64,000 nt of DNA from Nitrososphaerota archaeon. GTDB lineage: Archaea; Thermoproteota; Nitrososphaeria; Nitrososphaerales; Gagatemarchaeaceae. Positions 51,740-60,636 of this stretch are shown here, in pieces (the first letter of the stretch is position 1; each line of letters begins with the position of its first letter). Position numbers and translations under genes: made by a program. Location: assembly GCA_027887045.1 (NCBI GenBank), contig JAPCJH010000002.1, positions 508,723-572,722 of the forward strand, read 5' to 3'. Below the pieces are notes generated by a model. That model was not told the origin of the DNA. It saw nothing but the letters and a program-made list of their open reading frames with translations, and searched no databases.

Positions 51740-53218
51740 TTACTGGAGTCCTGCACGTCTGCATACGATTTCAATGGCACCGACGAGGGCACGAACCCCC
51801 GCCCTCATCCTCTCACCAATCAAAGAGCCTTCATCGTCAATTGTACCGTGACCTGGGGCGATCAGGATGTTACCGTCGTATGTTATCGTCGGGAGCACAC
51901 CCATTGCGGCAACGGCTGTCTCAATCAGAGCGAGTCCCGCGAATGAGTCCTCTTCACTGAAGATCGGAATTCCGAAATCGTCGTTCTTCCATGTCCGATC
52001 GTAGTTCACTTCGACGGAGAGGTTGTTGTAGGTCTTCGTGATTAGCAAGTCCTTCTTGAACTTCCCCGGTCTAACGCCGGCGAATTCCTCTCTCACAATC
52101 TTGTACGTCTCGTCGACAGGCTTCGTGAAAAGCTTAGGTTCCTCTACTAGCTTCCGCACGATGTAGTTTTGCGCGACTATCGCTTCCCTTCCCGGGTCGA
52201 ACGCAGAATACATCGCCTTCGAGTAGCCCGAGGGGTTTCCGGAACGGGTACTGTGCGTCCCGAGAGCTCGCCTTACGGCGACCATCACATCCTCCTTCCC
52301 AATGATTAGGGCGCTCAAAGGGCCGTGCAAGACTTTATCGATACTGTAGAACATCAGACTCGCACCGGTCTTGCGGATATCGGTCCCAAGGATTGGCGCA
52401 CCCCACGCGTTGTCCGTGATATACGGGACATCGTATTTACTCGCCAGCTTCCCTATCAGAAATTGTAGTTCAGGTACGTCGTCCGGTGTCTTGTCGGAAT
52501 AGCCGTAGCCTGGAACGTCATAACCGAGCGACGCGAAGGCCGAGAGATATGCTGCGTGCCTCTCGGCCACCTCAGCAAGCGTCTCTCCGGATTTCTTTGC
52601 ATCCACTCTGGAGAGGAGCGGAACTGGATAGTACTTGATCCCATGGGAGTCGTAACGCGCGCCGTCTAGCGGCACCAAAACAACGTCGAGGTTGTTCAGA
52701 CGCTTGCCTTCGACGCCTAGTTCCCCGGCGGTTGCGTATCGCTCCGCGCCCACGTACTTGTACCGCGCAGGGAAAGGTCTCCCGAATCCGGATTGATGAG
52801 TGACGTGTCGCTCGAGAGGTGCGACGTAACGTGTTCTGTACGGCGAACCGTGCCCGAGAAGTGGAGGAGTTGCGAGGACGTCGAAGGCGACCCATAGCGC
52901 CGCTTCACCGGAACCTATCGGCGCCGCATCAAATTCGTCTCCATAGTAGTCCTTTACCGCAGACCGAAGTTCGTCGACGAGGTCGGGGAGTGGGCGCATT
53001 TGTTTCTGAGCACGTGTTATCTCCTTCAGCACATCGAAACCGATGGGGCCTGGGTAACTCGAATGTGCTCCCGTGAGCCCGAACTTTCCCCTGTCCTTCG
53101 GCAAGAAATCAAGCGACCGCCCGAACTTCTTCGCGTCGTGAACTATGTCGTCCCTATGCGCGTAGAGCGTCTTGTAGAGCTCGAACTTCTTTCGTCCCAC
53201 GACGCTCTTCATCGGCAT
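51740..53218 (-). CDS. PLP-dependent fold-type I enzyme of unknown specificity
   Basis: A 492-residue protein. YGDEFDAAPIGSGEAALWVAF is the cofactor-phosphate region, SKYDVPYITDNAWGAPILGTD contains the Asp that pairs with the PLP ring nitrogen, and MFYSIDKVLHGPLSALIIG the likely Schiff-base Lys in SIDKVLHGP. The organisation resembles SepSecS/tyrosine-phenol-type aminotransferase relatives more than typical aminotransferases. It is translationally coupled to an FMN reductase and divergent from a serine/threonine dehydratase. Reaction unknown. Confidence 0.7.
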   Translation of the reverse strand: MPMKSVVGRKKFELYKTLYAHRDDIVHDAKKFGRSLDFLPKDRGKFGLTGAHSSYPGPIGFDVLKEITRAQKQMRPLPDLVDELRSAVKDYYGDEFDAAPIGSGEAALWVAFDVLATPPLLGHGSPYRTRYVAPLERHVTHQSGFGRPFPARYKYVGAERYATAGELGVEGKRLNNLDVVLVPLDGARYDSHGIKYYPVPLLSRVDAKKSGETLAEVAERHAAYLSAFASLGYDVPGYGYSDKTPDDVPELQFLIGKLASKYDVPYITDNAWGAPILGTDIRKTGASLMFYSIDKVLHGPLSALIIGKEDVMVAVRRALGTHSTRSGNPSGYSKAMYSAFDPGREAIVAQNYIVRKLVEEPKLFTKPVDETYKIVREEFAGVRPGKFKKDLLITKTYNNLSVEVNYDRTWKNDDFGIPIFSEEDSFAGLALIETAVAAMGVLPTITYDGNILIAPGHGTIDDEGSLIGERMRAGVRALVGAIEIVCRRAGLQ

Positions 53219-53254
53219 CTCAAGTTATTCACTCTATAGGTTGATCAGTCCCCG

Positions 53255-54292
53255 GTGTCGCAGCCACGACGAATATACGAAACCAAGGTGGGAAGAGCAA
53301 TTAATACTCAGAGTCAGGGGCGCTCGGGAATCGTGCCAGGCTCGGAAGTCCCGCGAGTAACTCTTGCTCAAATCGAGGACGCGCGTCAGCGGATACGAGG
53401 AGTCGTTTCGCGAACTCCACTCGTGCCCGCTTCCCGCTTCGACGACGGCAAAACATACCTAAAGCTTGAATGCCTACAGCCGACCGGGAGTTTCAAGGTC
53501 CGCGGGGCTTGGAATAGGATGAGCAGGTCGACTGATGAGGAACTTCGAAGTGGCTTTGTGACCGTGTCCGCGGGAAACCACGGGCAGGCCGTCGCCTGGT
53601 GCGCGAAAAAACTCGGGGCGGATTGCACGGTATACGTGCCGAACGATGCATTGCGGCGCAAGGTCGAGTCGATGGAATCGATGGGTGCGAAGATAATTAG
53701 ACGACCGCACCGTGAGATAATGGAGTCGATGGCCGACGACCGAATGGGGAAGCTGGGGATGACTTACATTCATCCTTTCGGCGATCCTTATGTCGTCGCT
53801 GGGCAGGGTACCGTGGGTCTCGAGATTCTCGACGACCTGCCGGAAGTGCGGAGTGTGGTCGTTCCTGTCGGCGGCGGTGGACTAGTCAACGGGATCGCTT
53901 TCGCAATAAGGGCGAAGAAACCCGAAGCCAAGGTCTACGGAGTGCAAGCGGAGGGAGCGGCACCTCTGCCAAAGTCTTTGTCAACGGGACGACCTGAATA
54001 CGTCGGCGACCCGAAAACGATTGCGGATGGCATCGGCGCAACGATGGTCTTTGACTACATGCTCCCGCTGTTCAAGGAGAATCTGGCGGGTGCTTTTACG
54101 GTGAGCGATCAAGAGATGAAGATCGCGATGAAGCAGCTCATGAAGGAATCTCATGTGGTCTCGGAACCCGCGGGAGCGTCTTCTCTGGCTGCTGCGCTCA
54201 AACACAGCGCAGATCTGGTTGAACCGATTGTGTGTGTAGTTAGTGGCGGAAACGCCGATCCTCAACTTCTCGCCGAAGTGCTGAGTTCCTGA
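53255..54292 (+). CDS. threonine dehydratase/serine racemase-like enzyme
   Basis: A 345-residue fold-type II PLP enzyme. PTGSFKVRGAWNRM carries the Schiff-base Lys, SAGNHGQAVAW the substrate loop, VPVGGGGLVNGIAF the phosphate loop and CVVSGGNADPQ the C-terminal loop that contacts the ring nitrogen (here with Gly-Gly-Asn). The reading from SEVPRVTLAQIEDARQRI onward aligns with the family, so the first 30 residues may not be real. It deaminates Thr or Ser to a 2-oxo acid plus ammonia. Followed by an ornithine cyclodeaminase-like gene 65 nt later. Confidence 0.92.
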   Translation: MSQPRRIYETKVGRAINTQSQGRSGIVPGSEVPRVTLAQIEDARQRIRGVVSRTPLVPASRFDDGKTYLKLECLQPTGSFKVRGAWNRMSRSTDEELRSGFVTVSAGNHGQAVAWCAKKLGADCTVYVPNDALRRKVESMESMGAKIIRRPHREIMESMADDRMGKLGMTYIHPFGDPYVVAGQGTVGLEILDDLPEVRSVVVPVGGGGLVNGIAFAIRAKKPEAKVYGVQAEGAAPLPKSLSTGRPEYVGDPKTIADGIGATMVFDYMLPLFKENLAGAFTVSDQEMKIAMKQLMKESHVVSEPAGASSLAAALKHSADLVEPIVCVVSGGNADPQLLAEVLSS

Positions 54293-54357
54293 GCAACCAG
54301 ATTTTGGTAGGACGAAATGAATAAATGACCTTCAAGGGGCAAATGGGAACAACTTAG

Positions 54358-55368
54358 ATGAAAACGCTCGTCGTCGGCTCCCTAGATGTCACTGAAATCC
54401 TGCGGATGCCTAAATGCATTGAAGTGATGCGAGAAACCTTTCGCGCTTTCGCTCGGGGCGAGGCAATTTTCCCACCCCGGCGTGCGTTGCCTCAACCAGA
54501 TAAGAAGGGAATCCTCGGAATGATGCCTGGATATCTCGGGAGTAAGGGAGCAATAGGCATCAAGGCGATCACCGTCTTTCCTGGGAATCTCGACACAACC
54601 TTCGAATCGCATCAGGGGGCAGTCTTACTTTTCGAAACCGAGCACGGCCGATTGCTGAGCGTAGTCGACGCTGGCTCGATCACAGCAATACGCACCGCAG
54701 CGGCTAGCGGGGTCGCCACGGATACTCTGGCAAGAAAGGATGTGGCCAACCTGACAATCCTCGGGTCAGGGACACAAGCGAATAGCCACTTGGAGGCTAT
54801 GCTCGCCGTCCGCCCGGGGATTCGCAAGATTCGGGTGTGGTCACGCAACCCTGACCACGCAAAGCGCTTCGCAGTCCGCGAGTCCGCGTCGCGCGGGGTC
54901 CAGATTGAAATTGCTGAAAGCGCGCGGAGCGCTATTCTTGGGTCAGATTTGATTTGTACAACGACCGGGGCCAAGTCCCCAATTCTGAAGGGCGAGTGGT
55001 TATCTCCTGGAGTCCACATAAATGCCGTGGGCGCTTCTACGCCGTCATTTCGAGAGCTGGACACGGACGCAATTGTGAAGAGTCGATTCTTCGTAGACAG
55101 CCGAGAATCGGCTCTGAATGAGGCTGATGATTTTCGCATTCCAAAGCAAGAGGGTGCCATAGACGAAAGTCACATCGTTGGTGAGATCGGCGAGGTGCTG
55201 GAGGGGAAGGTTACAGGGCGGACTGGCCCGGGGGAAATAACAATCTTCAAATCGCTTGGAATTGCGATTGAAGATGTGGCCGCTGCGCACTACATATACA
55301 CTCAGGCGTCGTCCAGGAACATGGGGACGTGGGTAGAATTCGCCGGAGAGCGGCACAGTTCCACCTGA
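54358..55368 (+). CDS. ornithine cyclodeaminase/mu-crystallin-family enzyme
   Basis: A 336-residue protein with NAD(P)-binding ILGSGTQANSHLEAM in the middle and VDAGSITAIRTAAASGVATD before it, the latter being the family catalytic segment. The N-terminal PPRRALPQPDKKGILGMMPGYL is also typical. It converts ornithine to proline plus ammonia, or reduces imino acids such as pyrroline or keto-alanine derivatives. It probably works with the preceding dehydratase-type enzyme. Confidence 0.92.
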   Translation: MKTLVVGSLDVTEILRMPKCIEVMRETFRAFARGEAIFPPRRALPQPDKKGILGMMPGYLGSKGAIGIKAITVFPGNLDTTFESHQGAVLLFETEHGRLLSVVDAGSITAIRTAAASGVATDTLARKDVANLTILGSGTQANSHLEAMLAVRPGIRKIRVWSRNPDHAKRFAVRESASRGVQIEIAESARSAILGSDLICTTTGAKSPILKGEWLSPGVHINAVGASTPSFRELDTDAIVKSRFFVDSRESALNEADDFRIPKQEGAIDESHIVGEIGEVLEGKVTGRTGPGEITIFKSLGIAIEDVAAAHYIYTQASSRNMGTWVEFAGERHSST

Positions 55369-55484
55369 GCTTCGGGAATGGGGTCGGATACTAGACTCTG
55401 CCCAGTGCCGCGCGAGGTCCCCTAACTCCTCAGAGCAATGAGCATCAGACCCTCTTACGTAAAGTGGTTTTGCAAAAATGTGCG

Positions 55485-55892
55485 CTAAATCCGTGACTTT
55501 TGCTCGGGGACTAGTGCTTCCTTCAGGTAATCCTCGCGGGTGGGAACGAAGAAGTCGATTATCAAACTTGGAAGCCTTCTATCCGTTTTCAGCTCATGAT
55601 ACAGGCCGGCCGGAACAAAGTACGAGTCCCCCTTTGATATTTTCCACATGGTTTCTTCAACTTTGAACTTTCCCCCTCCTTCAAGAAAGACCCCGAATTG
55701 GGCCTGCCTATGATTGTGCAGCGGAAAGACAGAACCAGGGCCAATCTTGTAGAGCACCATCATCCCAGCATCAGAGTGAGCCAAGATTCTTCTTCTGACT
55801 CCCGGGAAGATTTCCCGCCACGCGCCAGGTTTATCTCGCCATAGAGCAGGTTCCTGATGACCTTCTCGTCTTCGTTTCTGTCCGCTCTTCAC
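55485..55892 (-). CDS. single-domain cupin protein
   Basis: A 135-residue protein: LYKIGPGSVFPLHNHRQAQF has the metal-binding His pair (HNH) of the first cupin motif, then GKFKVEETMWKISKGDSYFVPAGLYHELKT the second with PAGLYHEL. It probably binds a divalent metal and a small organic acid. Stand-alone cupins often act as dioxygenases, isomerases or sensors. The reaction here is open. Confidence 0.85.
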   Translation of the reverse strand: MKSGQKRRREGHQEPALWRDKPGAWREIFPGVRRRILAHSDAGMMVLYKIGPGSVFPLHNHRQAQFGVFLEGGGKFKVEETMWKISKGDSYFVPAGLYHELKTDRRLPSLIIDFFVPTREDYLKEALVPEQKSRI

Positions 55893-56070
55893 GTTGCGAA
55901 AGAGAACTGATTTTCGGTTTATATCTTTATTCTACAACACGAGACTCGGGTTTCTAATCGAATCCAGGGAGTAATGTCGGACTAGATACATTTTGGTTCC
56001 TTGTGACACTGAAACACCAACGAAGATGCCAAAATCTTATATTCGCTTCTGAGCGTGAACAAAGGTCTTA

Positions 56071-57036
56071 TTGGGTACGCAGCTGGAGTTAGTCTGGTTC
56101 GACGGCGAAATTATCCCTTCTGAGGAGGCGAATGTCTCAGTGATGACGCATGCGCTACATTATGGAACGGCTGTCTTTGAGGGGATAAGGGCATACTTCG
56201 ACGCGGGGGAGCTTTACGTTTTCCGCCTGGAGGATCACATGCGACGCCTCGTAGACTCTGCCAGAATGCTTCACATCGAGTGTCAATACTCGGTTCCTAC
56301 TCTAGTTTCGGCGGTACCAAGCCTCCTCAGAGGAATGGGCTTGAGGACCTCGGTGTACATAAGGCCAATCCTTTTTGTGGGGGTCGGGGGGATTCAACTG
56401 GACTACCGAAAACATCCTAAACATCTCGCTATCTTCGCTTACCCCTTTTCCGGTTATTTCAGAAAGAGTGGTCTTCGCGTGTGCATCTCATCTTGGAGGA
56501 GAGTATCAGATGAATCAGTCGTTCCTCGAGCAAAGGCCGCATCAAACTACTTGAATTCCTCCATAGCGACCATCGAAGCGAAGCTCGCTGGATACGATGA
56601 GGCAATACTGCTTGACACCCATGGGCATGTCAGCGAGGGGGCGGGTGAGAACGTCTTTCTGGTCAAGGATGGGATCGTTTGCACTCCTCCGGTCTACTCG
56701 TCGATTCTTGAAGGAATAACCAGGGACACGGTGATATCACTCGCCAATGATTTCGGTATCACCGTCGTCGAGAGACCGATTCAGCGAAGTGAACTGTACA
56801 CTGCAGACGAGCTCTTCTTCACGGGGACCGCAACGGAGGTGGAATCGATTTTGGAGGTCGATGGCAGAAAGATTGGCAACGGTGAACCGGGGAGAACGAC
56901 AAGGCAAATCAGAGATTTGTACATGAAGGTCGTGAAGGGCCGTTCCAGCAAATACAGAAGGTGGCTCACCAAAGTATATGGGCAAAAAAGTGGGAAACTC
57001 ACCAGAGCGAACCTAGATTCTTCGAAAGGTTCTTAA
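56071..57036 (+). CDS. ilvE: branched-chain amino acid aminotransferase
   Basis: A 321-residue fold-type IV PLP enzyme. THALHYGTAVFEGIRAYFD, RAKAASNYLNSSIATIEAKL (the Lys in RAKAASNY holds PLP), and SEGAGENVFLVKDGIVCTPP, SILEGITRDTVISLA are diagnostic. It transfers amino groups between branched-chain amino acids and 2-oxoglutarate. The start is TTG at 56071, 30 nt after TTATATTC. A 25 nt gap separates it from the GatC-like mini gene, so transcription may continue into the amidase genes. Confidence 0.92.
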   Translation: MGTQLELVWFDGEIIPSEEANVSVMTHALHYGTAVFEGIRAYFDAGELYVFRLEDHMRRLVDSARMLHIECQYSVPTLVSAVPSLLRGMGLRTSVYIRPILFVGVGGIQLDYRKHPKHLAIFAYPFSGYFRKSGLRVCISSWRRVSDESVVPRAKAASNYLNSSIATIEAKLAGYDEAILLDTHGHVSEGAGENVFLVKDGIVCTPPVYSSILEGITRDTVISLANDFGITVVERPIQRSELYTADELFFTGTATEVESILEVDGRKIGNGEPGRTTRQIRDLYMKVVKGRSSKYRRWLTKVYGQKSGKLTRANLDSSKGS

Positions 57037-57061
57037 TCCAAGGAAGGCTTCATCTCGAATC

Positions 57062-57214
57062 TTGAAGAAAGAGTCTGGTCGACGCGTCCTGGAACTGTTC
57101 TCGATACCGGCTGGCTTTTCAGAGGCAGCACTTCAAGACGCTGATTCAATAATTTCGATGGACCACGAAGTAAGACGTGTAGTCGACATCGATGTCGAAC
57201 CGGCCTTCGTCTAG
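57062..57214 (+). CDS. GatC/AtzG-like amidase partner, very short
   Basis: A 50-residue frame from TTG at 57062 to TAG at 57212-57214. ALQDADSIISMDHEVRRVVD followed by VDIDVEPAFV lines up with the C-terminal half of GatC (I..Y...+..VDTEGVEPT), the clamp subunit of GatCAB. In known bacterial amidase AtzE, the partner AtzG is a similar short GatC-like protein. It is followed 12 nt later by a GatA-like amidase. Too short to be a full GatC. Confidence 0.55.
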   Translation: MKKESGRRVLELFSIPAGFSEAALQDADSIISMDHEVRRVVDIDVEPAFV

Positions 57215-57226
57215 AGCGGCAAAAGA

Positions 57227-58582
57227 TTGAAGGTCGGACTCGCCAATCTACCTCTTCACGAAGTCTTGGGACTCTACTCATCGGGGAGCGTCACACAGCG
57301 AGATCTACTCGAATCTAACTTTGACCGAATTAGACGACTCGACAGAGAACTGAATTCCTTCATTACAGTCTTTTGGGAGAAGGAGAGCCTGAAAAGTCCC
57401 CCAAAGAAAGGAGTCCTCGGAGGCATAACCGTCTCCCTCAAGGACAACATATACGCAAGTGGGAAACTGACGACCGCAGGATCTAAGATTCTCAGGAGGT
57501 TCAAGCCCGCGTACGATGCCACTCTGATGAAAAGATTGTTGAGCGCTGGTGCGATCCCAGTCGGAAAGACGAACCTTCACGAGTTCGCCTTTGGGGTCAC
57601 AAACGAAAATCCCCATTTCGGAGCGTGTAGAAATCCGTGGAGAAAAGATAGGATGTCGGGCGGGTCGAGCGGAGGATCCGCCGTTTCAGTTGCTTCAGGC
57701 ATGTGCTGTGTATCAATAGGCACCGACACGGCTGGCTCTGTTAGAATCCCGGCCTCTCTTAACGGCGTTGTTGGGTACAAACCTACTTACGGCATGATCA
57801 GTCGGCACGGGGTGATCCCCCTAAGCTGGAGTCTCGATACTGTGGGGTTCTTGACCCGCTGCGTCAGAGACGCCGCGGTCTTGGCCTCGGTAACATTTGG
57901 AGTGGACGGTTCAGACTTTCTGAAGATTGGCGCCTTCAAGGGACGCGGTCTGAAACGGTTGAGGATTGGTGTACCACGAAATCAGCTGGATCCCATAGAT
58001 GACGATGTAAGGAAAAATTTCGAAGAATCCCTTAACAGAGCCGAGGGCGAGGGCGCCCGCTCAATCCGCATATATATCGACAATCTTGATGCGGTGAATG
58101 CGGCGAGAAACATCATAGTTCACGCAGAAGCTGCCTCTTACCATCAGCCCTACATTCAGAAGCGATTACATGACTATGGGCAAGACGTGCGGGACAGGCT
58201 GTTGCGGGGACTGATGATACCTGCTATGACGTACTTGGCCGCTCAGAGGGCCAGGCGGAAACTATGCACAGCCTTCCGAGCAGTCTTCAAAGAGGTCGAC
58301 GCTTTGGCTTTACCCACCACGCCAATCCCTGCGCCTCCCATCGGTGCGAACTTGGTCAAAGTCGGGGATTCGATGATGGACACGAGGGCCGCCCTCCTCA
58401 GGTTCACACAACCCTTCAACCTGTTTGGCGTTCCAGCAATCAGCTTACCATGCGGTTCAACTCGAGAGAAGCTCCCTGTTGGCCTCCAGCTCGTCGGAGA
58501 CATGAGGCAGGATCAGAAGCTTCTTGCGATTGCCTTGTCCTTTGAGAAAATTCTCCCTCAGACCGAGACCCCACCAAAGTAA
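57227..58582 (+). CDS. GatA-like amidase-signature enzyme
   Basis: A 451-residue amidase-signature protein with the Ser-cisSer-Lys triad: Lys in VSLKDNIYASGK, the Gly/Ser-rich RMSGGSSGGSAVSVASGMC, and GTDTAGSVRIPASLNG with the nucleophilic Ser. It hydrolyses amides or glutaminyl/asparaginyl-tRNA adaptors; no GatB is present in the window. Start is TTG at 57227. The GatC-like mini-protein lies directly upstream and may form a complex with it, as AtzG does with AtzE. The branched-chain aminotransferase upstream suggests an amino-acid-derived amide as substrate. Confidence 0.92.
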   Translation: MKVGLANLPLHEVLGLYSSGSVTQRDLLESNFDRIRRLDRELNSFITVFWEKESLKSPPKKGVLGGITVSLKDNIYASGKLTTAGSKILRRFKPAYDATLMKRLLSAGAIPVGKTNLHEFAFGVTNENPHFGACRNPWRKDRMSGGSSGGSAVSVASGMCCVSIGTDTAGSVRIPASLNGVVGYKPTYGMISRHGVIPLSWSLDTVGFLTRCVRDAAVLASVTFGVDGSDFLKIGAFKGRGLKRLRIGVPRNQLDPIDDDVRKNFEESLNRAEGEGARSIRIYIDNLDAVNAARNIIVHAEAASYHQPYIQKRLHDYGQDVRDRLLRGLMIPAMTYLAAQRARRKLCTAFRAVFKEVDALALPTTPIPAPPIGANLVKVGDSMMDTRAALLRFTQPFNLFGVPAISLPCGSTREKLPVGLQLVGDMRQDQKLLAIALSFEKILPQTETPPK

Positions 58583-58604
58583 GCTTGGGATTTACGTCCC
58601 CATC

Positions 58605-59588
58605 TCACGTGTGTCCTTCAACTGCGTGCGGTTGATATGGTTCTTCGAGCCTCCGCATTTCTTTAGGTGAAATCTTGATCTCGGTCGCCTCGATAAGCTC
58701 ATCCAACTGGGCGCGCGAGGTGACCCCGACGATAGGGGACACTACCCCGGGTTTGTGAAGAAGCCATGCTAGTGCTAGCTTGGCAGAACTCGTTCCTTTG
58801 TCTTTCGCGGTCTCGGAAAGCCGCGTGACGACGTCGAAGTCCTCCGGTTTGAAATAACGCTCTTTGAGGTAGTAATCGCTCCTGTACCTTTTTCCTTTTG
58901 GTGCCGCTCCTCTGTTGTACTTTCCCGTAAGGAAGCCCCTCGCGAGGGGACTCCAAGGCATGATTCCAATGCCGCGTGAGAGGCAGAGAGGGATCATCTC
59001 TCTTTCTTCTTCTCTGTATGCGAGGTTATAGTGATTTTGAATGGTTACGAATTTCTCGAGTCCCAGCCTCTCGCTCATATCGAGTGCAGCGCCGAGCTGC
59101 CATGCCCACATAGCCGAGGCACCAATGTAGTTGACCACCCCGTCAACGTGGACAAGATCGTGGAAGGTTCTCAGTGTTTCCTCGATGGGGGTCTCGTAAT
59201 CCCAACGGTGGACTTGATAGAGATCAAGATACTTGGTACGCAGTCGATCGAGCGAACCTTTTACTTGATGTCTTACATGCTTCCTCGAAAGGCCTGCATC
59301 GTTAGGGCCGGTCCCAGTTCGACCGAAGACCTTCGTAGCTATGATTAGGTCGTCTCTTCTACCTTCTACGACTTTTCCGAGTACCTTCTCGGAACGTCCA
59401 TCGGAATAGACGTCCGCGGTATCAAAGAAGTTTATTCCGAGGTCGATGGCGCGCAGTATGATCGGTTTCGAGTCTTCGTAATTGAGAGTCCAGTGATAGT
59501 ACCCTCCTGGCGCTCCGCCAAAGCTCATGCAACCGAGGCAAAGACGTGAAACCTTTTGCCCGCTGCTTCCTAACCTTAGGTACTGCAT
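58605..59588 (-). CDS. aldo/keto reductase
   Basis: A 327-residue TIM-barrel NADPH enzyme. The catalytic tetrad is visible: Asp in GINFFDTADVYSDGRSEKVL, Tyr in the same turn, Lys in LIIATKVFG, and His in DLYQVHRWD. PWSPLARGFLTGKY and SPIVGVTSRAQLDEL are the NADPH-binding motifs. It reduces aldehydes, ketones or sugar carbonyls. Its gene converges with the amidase, ending 22 nt apart. Confidence 0.93.
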   Translation of the reverse strand: MQYLRLGSSGQKVSRLCLGCMSFGGAPGGYYHWTLNYEDSKPIILRAIDLGINFFDTADVYSDGRSEKVLGKVVEGRRDDLIIATKVFGRTGTGPNDAGLSRKHVRHQVKGSLDRLRTKYLDLYQVHRWDYETPIEETLRTFHDLVHVDGVVNYIGASAMWAWQLGAALDMSERLGLEKFVTIQNHYNLAYREEEREMIPLCLSRGIGIMPWSPLARGFLTGKYNRGAAPKGKRYRSDYYLKERYFKPEDFDVVTRLSETAKDKGTSSAKLALAWLLHKPGVVSPIVGVTSRAQLDELIEATEIKISPKEMRRLEEPYQPHAVEGHT

Positions 59589-59793
59589 AGCGCTGGCCTT
59601 TCAATTGGCCGATGAAAGTCTTACGTTTCGTGGTCTGTCCCATATGTTGCCCCGTCTAGTTGAGCCCGGCTATGATTGAAGAAGCTCCCTCAAGTCTTTA
59701 ATGATAAAATCGGGTTCCACGTCGAGATATCCTCACTGTGGTTCTTGCAGATAAGAAACCGGTGTCTGCGGGAAAAACGGAGATGGTATCACG

Positions 59794-60387
59794 CTACCTC
59801 CGTCGAGGTGATGCAACTTTGTCCGGAGCTCCCGCTTGTCTGAGAATCGCCTCTGCCTGAGCCTTCTTCATGATTTTCGATTGACCTAAAGCCCGCAGAA
59901 GGTCTCTTATGCTGGCGAATGAGTGCAACTTCACATCGATTGCGGCGAGATTACTTTTGCCGCCCTCAAGCCTATCGATCAACACCGCGGTATCCGTGAC
60001 CTTGTAGCCTTTGTTTCTGAGCGCGGTCGCCGCGGACACTACGCTTGCGCCCGTCGAAACCAAGTCATCGATTAACAGAACCCTAGAGCTTGGGGCTGAA
60101 ATGCCTTCCACAAGTCTCCCCGACCCTCGCCCTTCGCCCTCCTTTCTGACGTACAGCATGGGTTTCTTCAACATGATTGCAAGGGGCGATGATATGGTCA
60201 AGCCTGCTGTGGCGACACCTGAAATCGCATCGAATTTGCTTGCCCCGACTCCATCGACGAGCTCCACGTACGCGGCAAGCACCGTTGTGTAGATATCGGG
60301 GTAACTCGGCACCAGTCTAAGGTCGATGTCGTAGGAGCTCCTTCTGCCGTTGGGCAGGGTGAAACTTCCGAACCGCAACGCCCCCAT
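59794..60387 (-). CDS. pyrE: orotate phosphoribosyltransferase
   Basis: A 197-residue protein, PRPP-binding VLLIDDLVSTGASVVSAATA, with YDIDLRLVPSYPDIY and the later SIRDLLRALG. It converts orotate and PRPP to OMP in pyrimidine synthesis. The protein-like sequence AGTLAKALFEMGALRFGSF shows that homology runs about 20 residues before the ATG at 60387, but no ATG, GTG or TTG exists there before an in-frame TGA; a CTG at 60471 is the only candidate, with TTTTATAC about 31 nt upstream. A non-standard start or a small indel is likely. Confidence 0.88.
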   Translation of the reverse strand: MGALRFGSFTLPNGRRSSYDIDLRLVPSYPDIYTTVLAAYVELVDGVGASKFDAISGVATAGLTISSPLAIMLKKPMLYVRKEGEGRGSGRLVEGISAPSSRVLLIDDLVSTGASVVSAATALRNKGYKVTDTAVLIDRLEGGKSNLAAIDVKLHSFASIRDLLRALGQSKIMKKAQAEAILRQAGAPDKVASPRRR

Positions 60388-60636
60388 TTCGAAGAGGGCC
60401 TTCGCAAGGGTTCCGGCGCTTACCCGTTCAGGCTCTGGGTCGTTACCGCTTGATCGTTGCTTTCCTGCCAGATGGACTCACTTCACCGTTGCTGACATCT
60501 TCGTATAAAACTCCGTAGAGATAAAACTCAACCTCAATTTGGAGAACTCGCGTCTTTTGACCCCCGAGGTGACTCAAGAGAACCTACCTACTTGGAATCG
60601 TAGTATTTTTACGACGGTTGATAATCATTAGACCGC

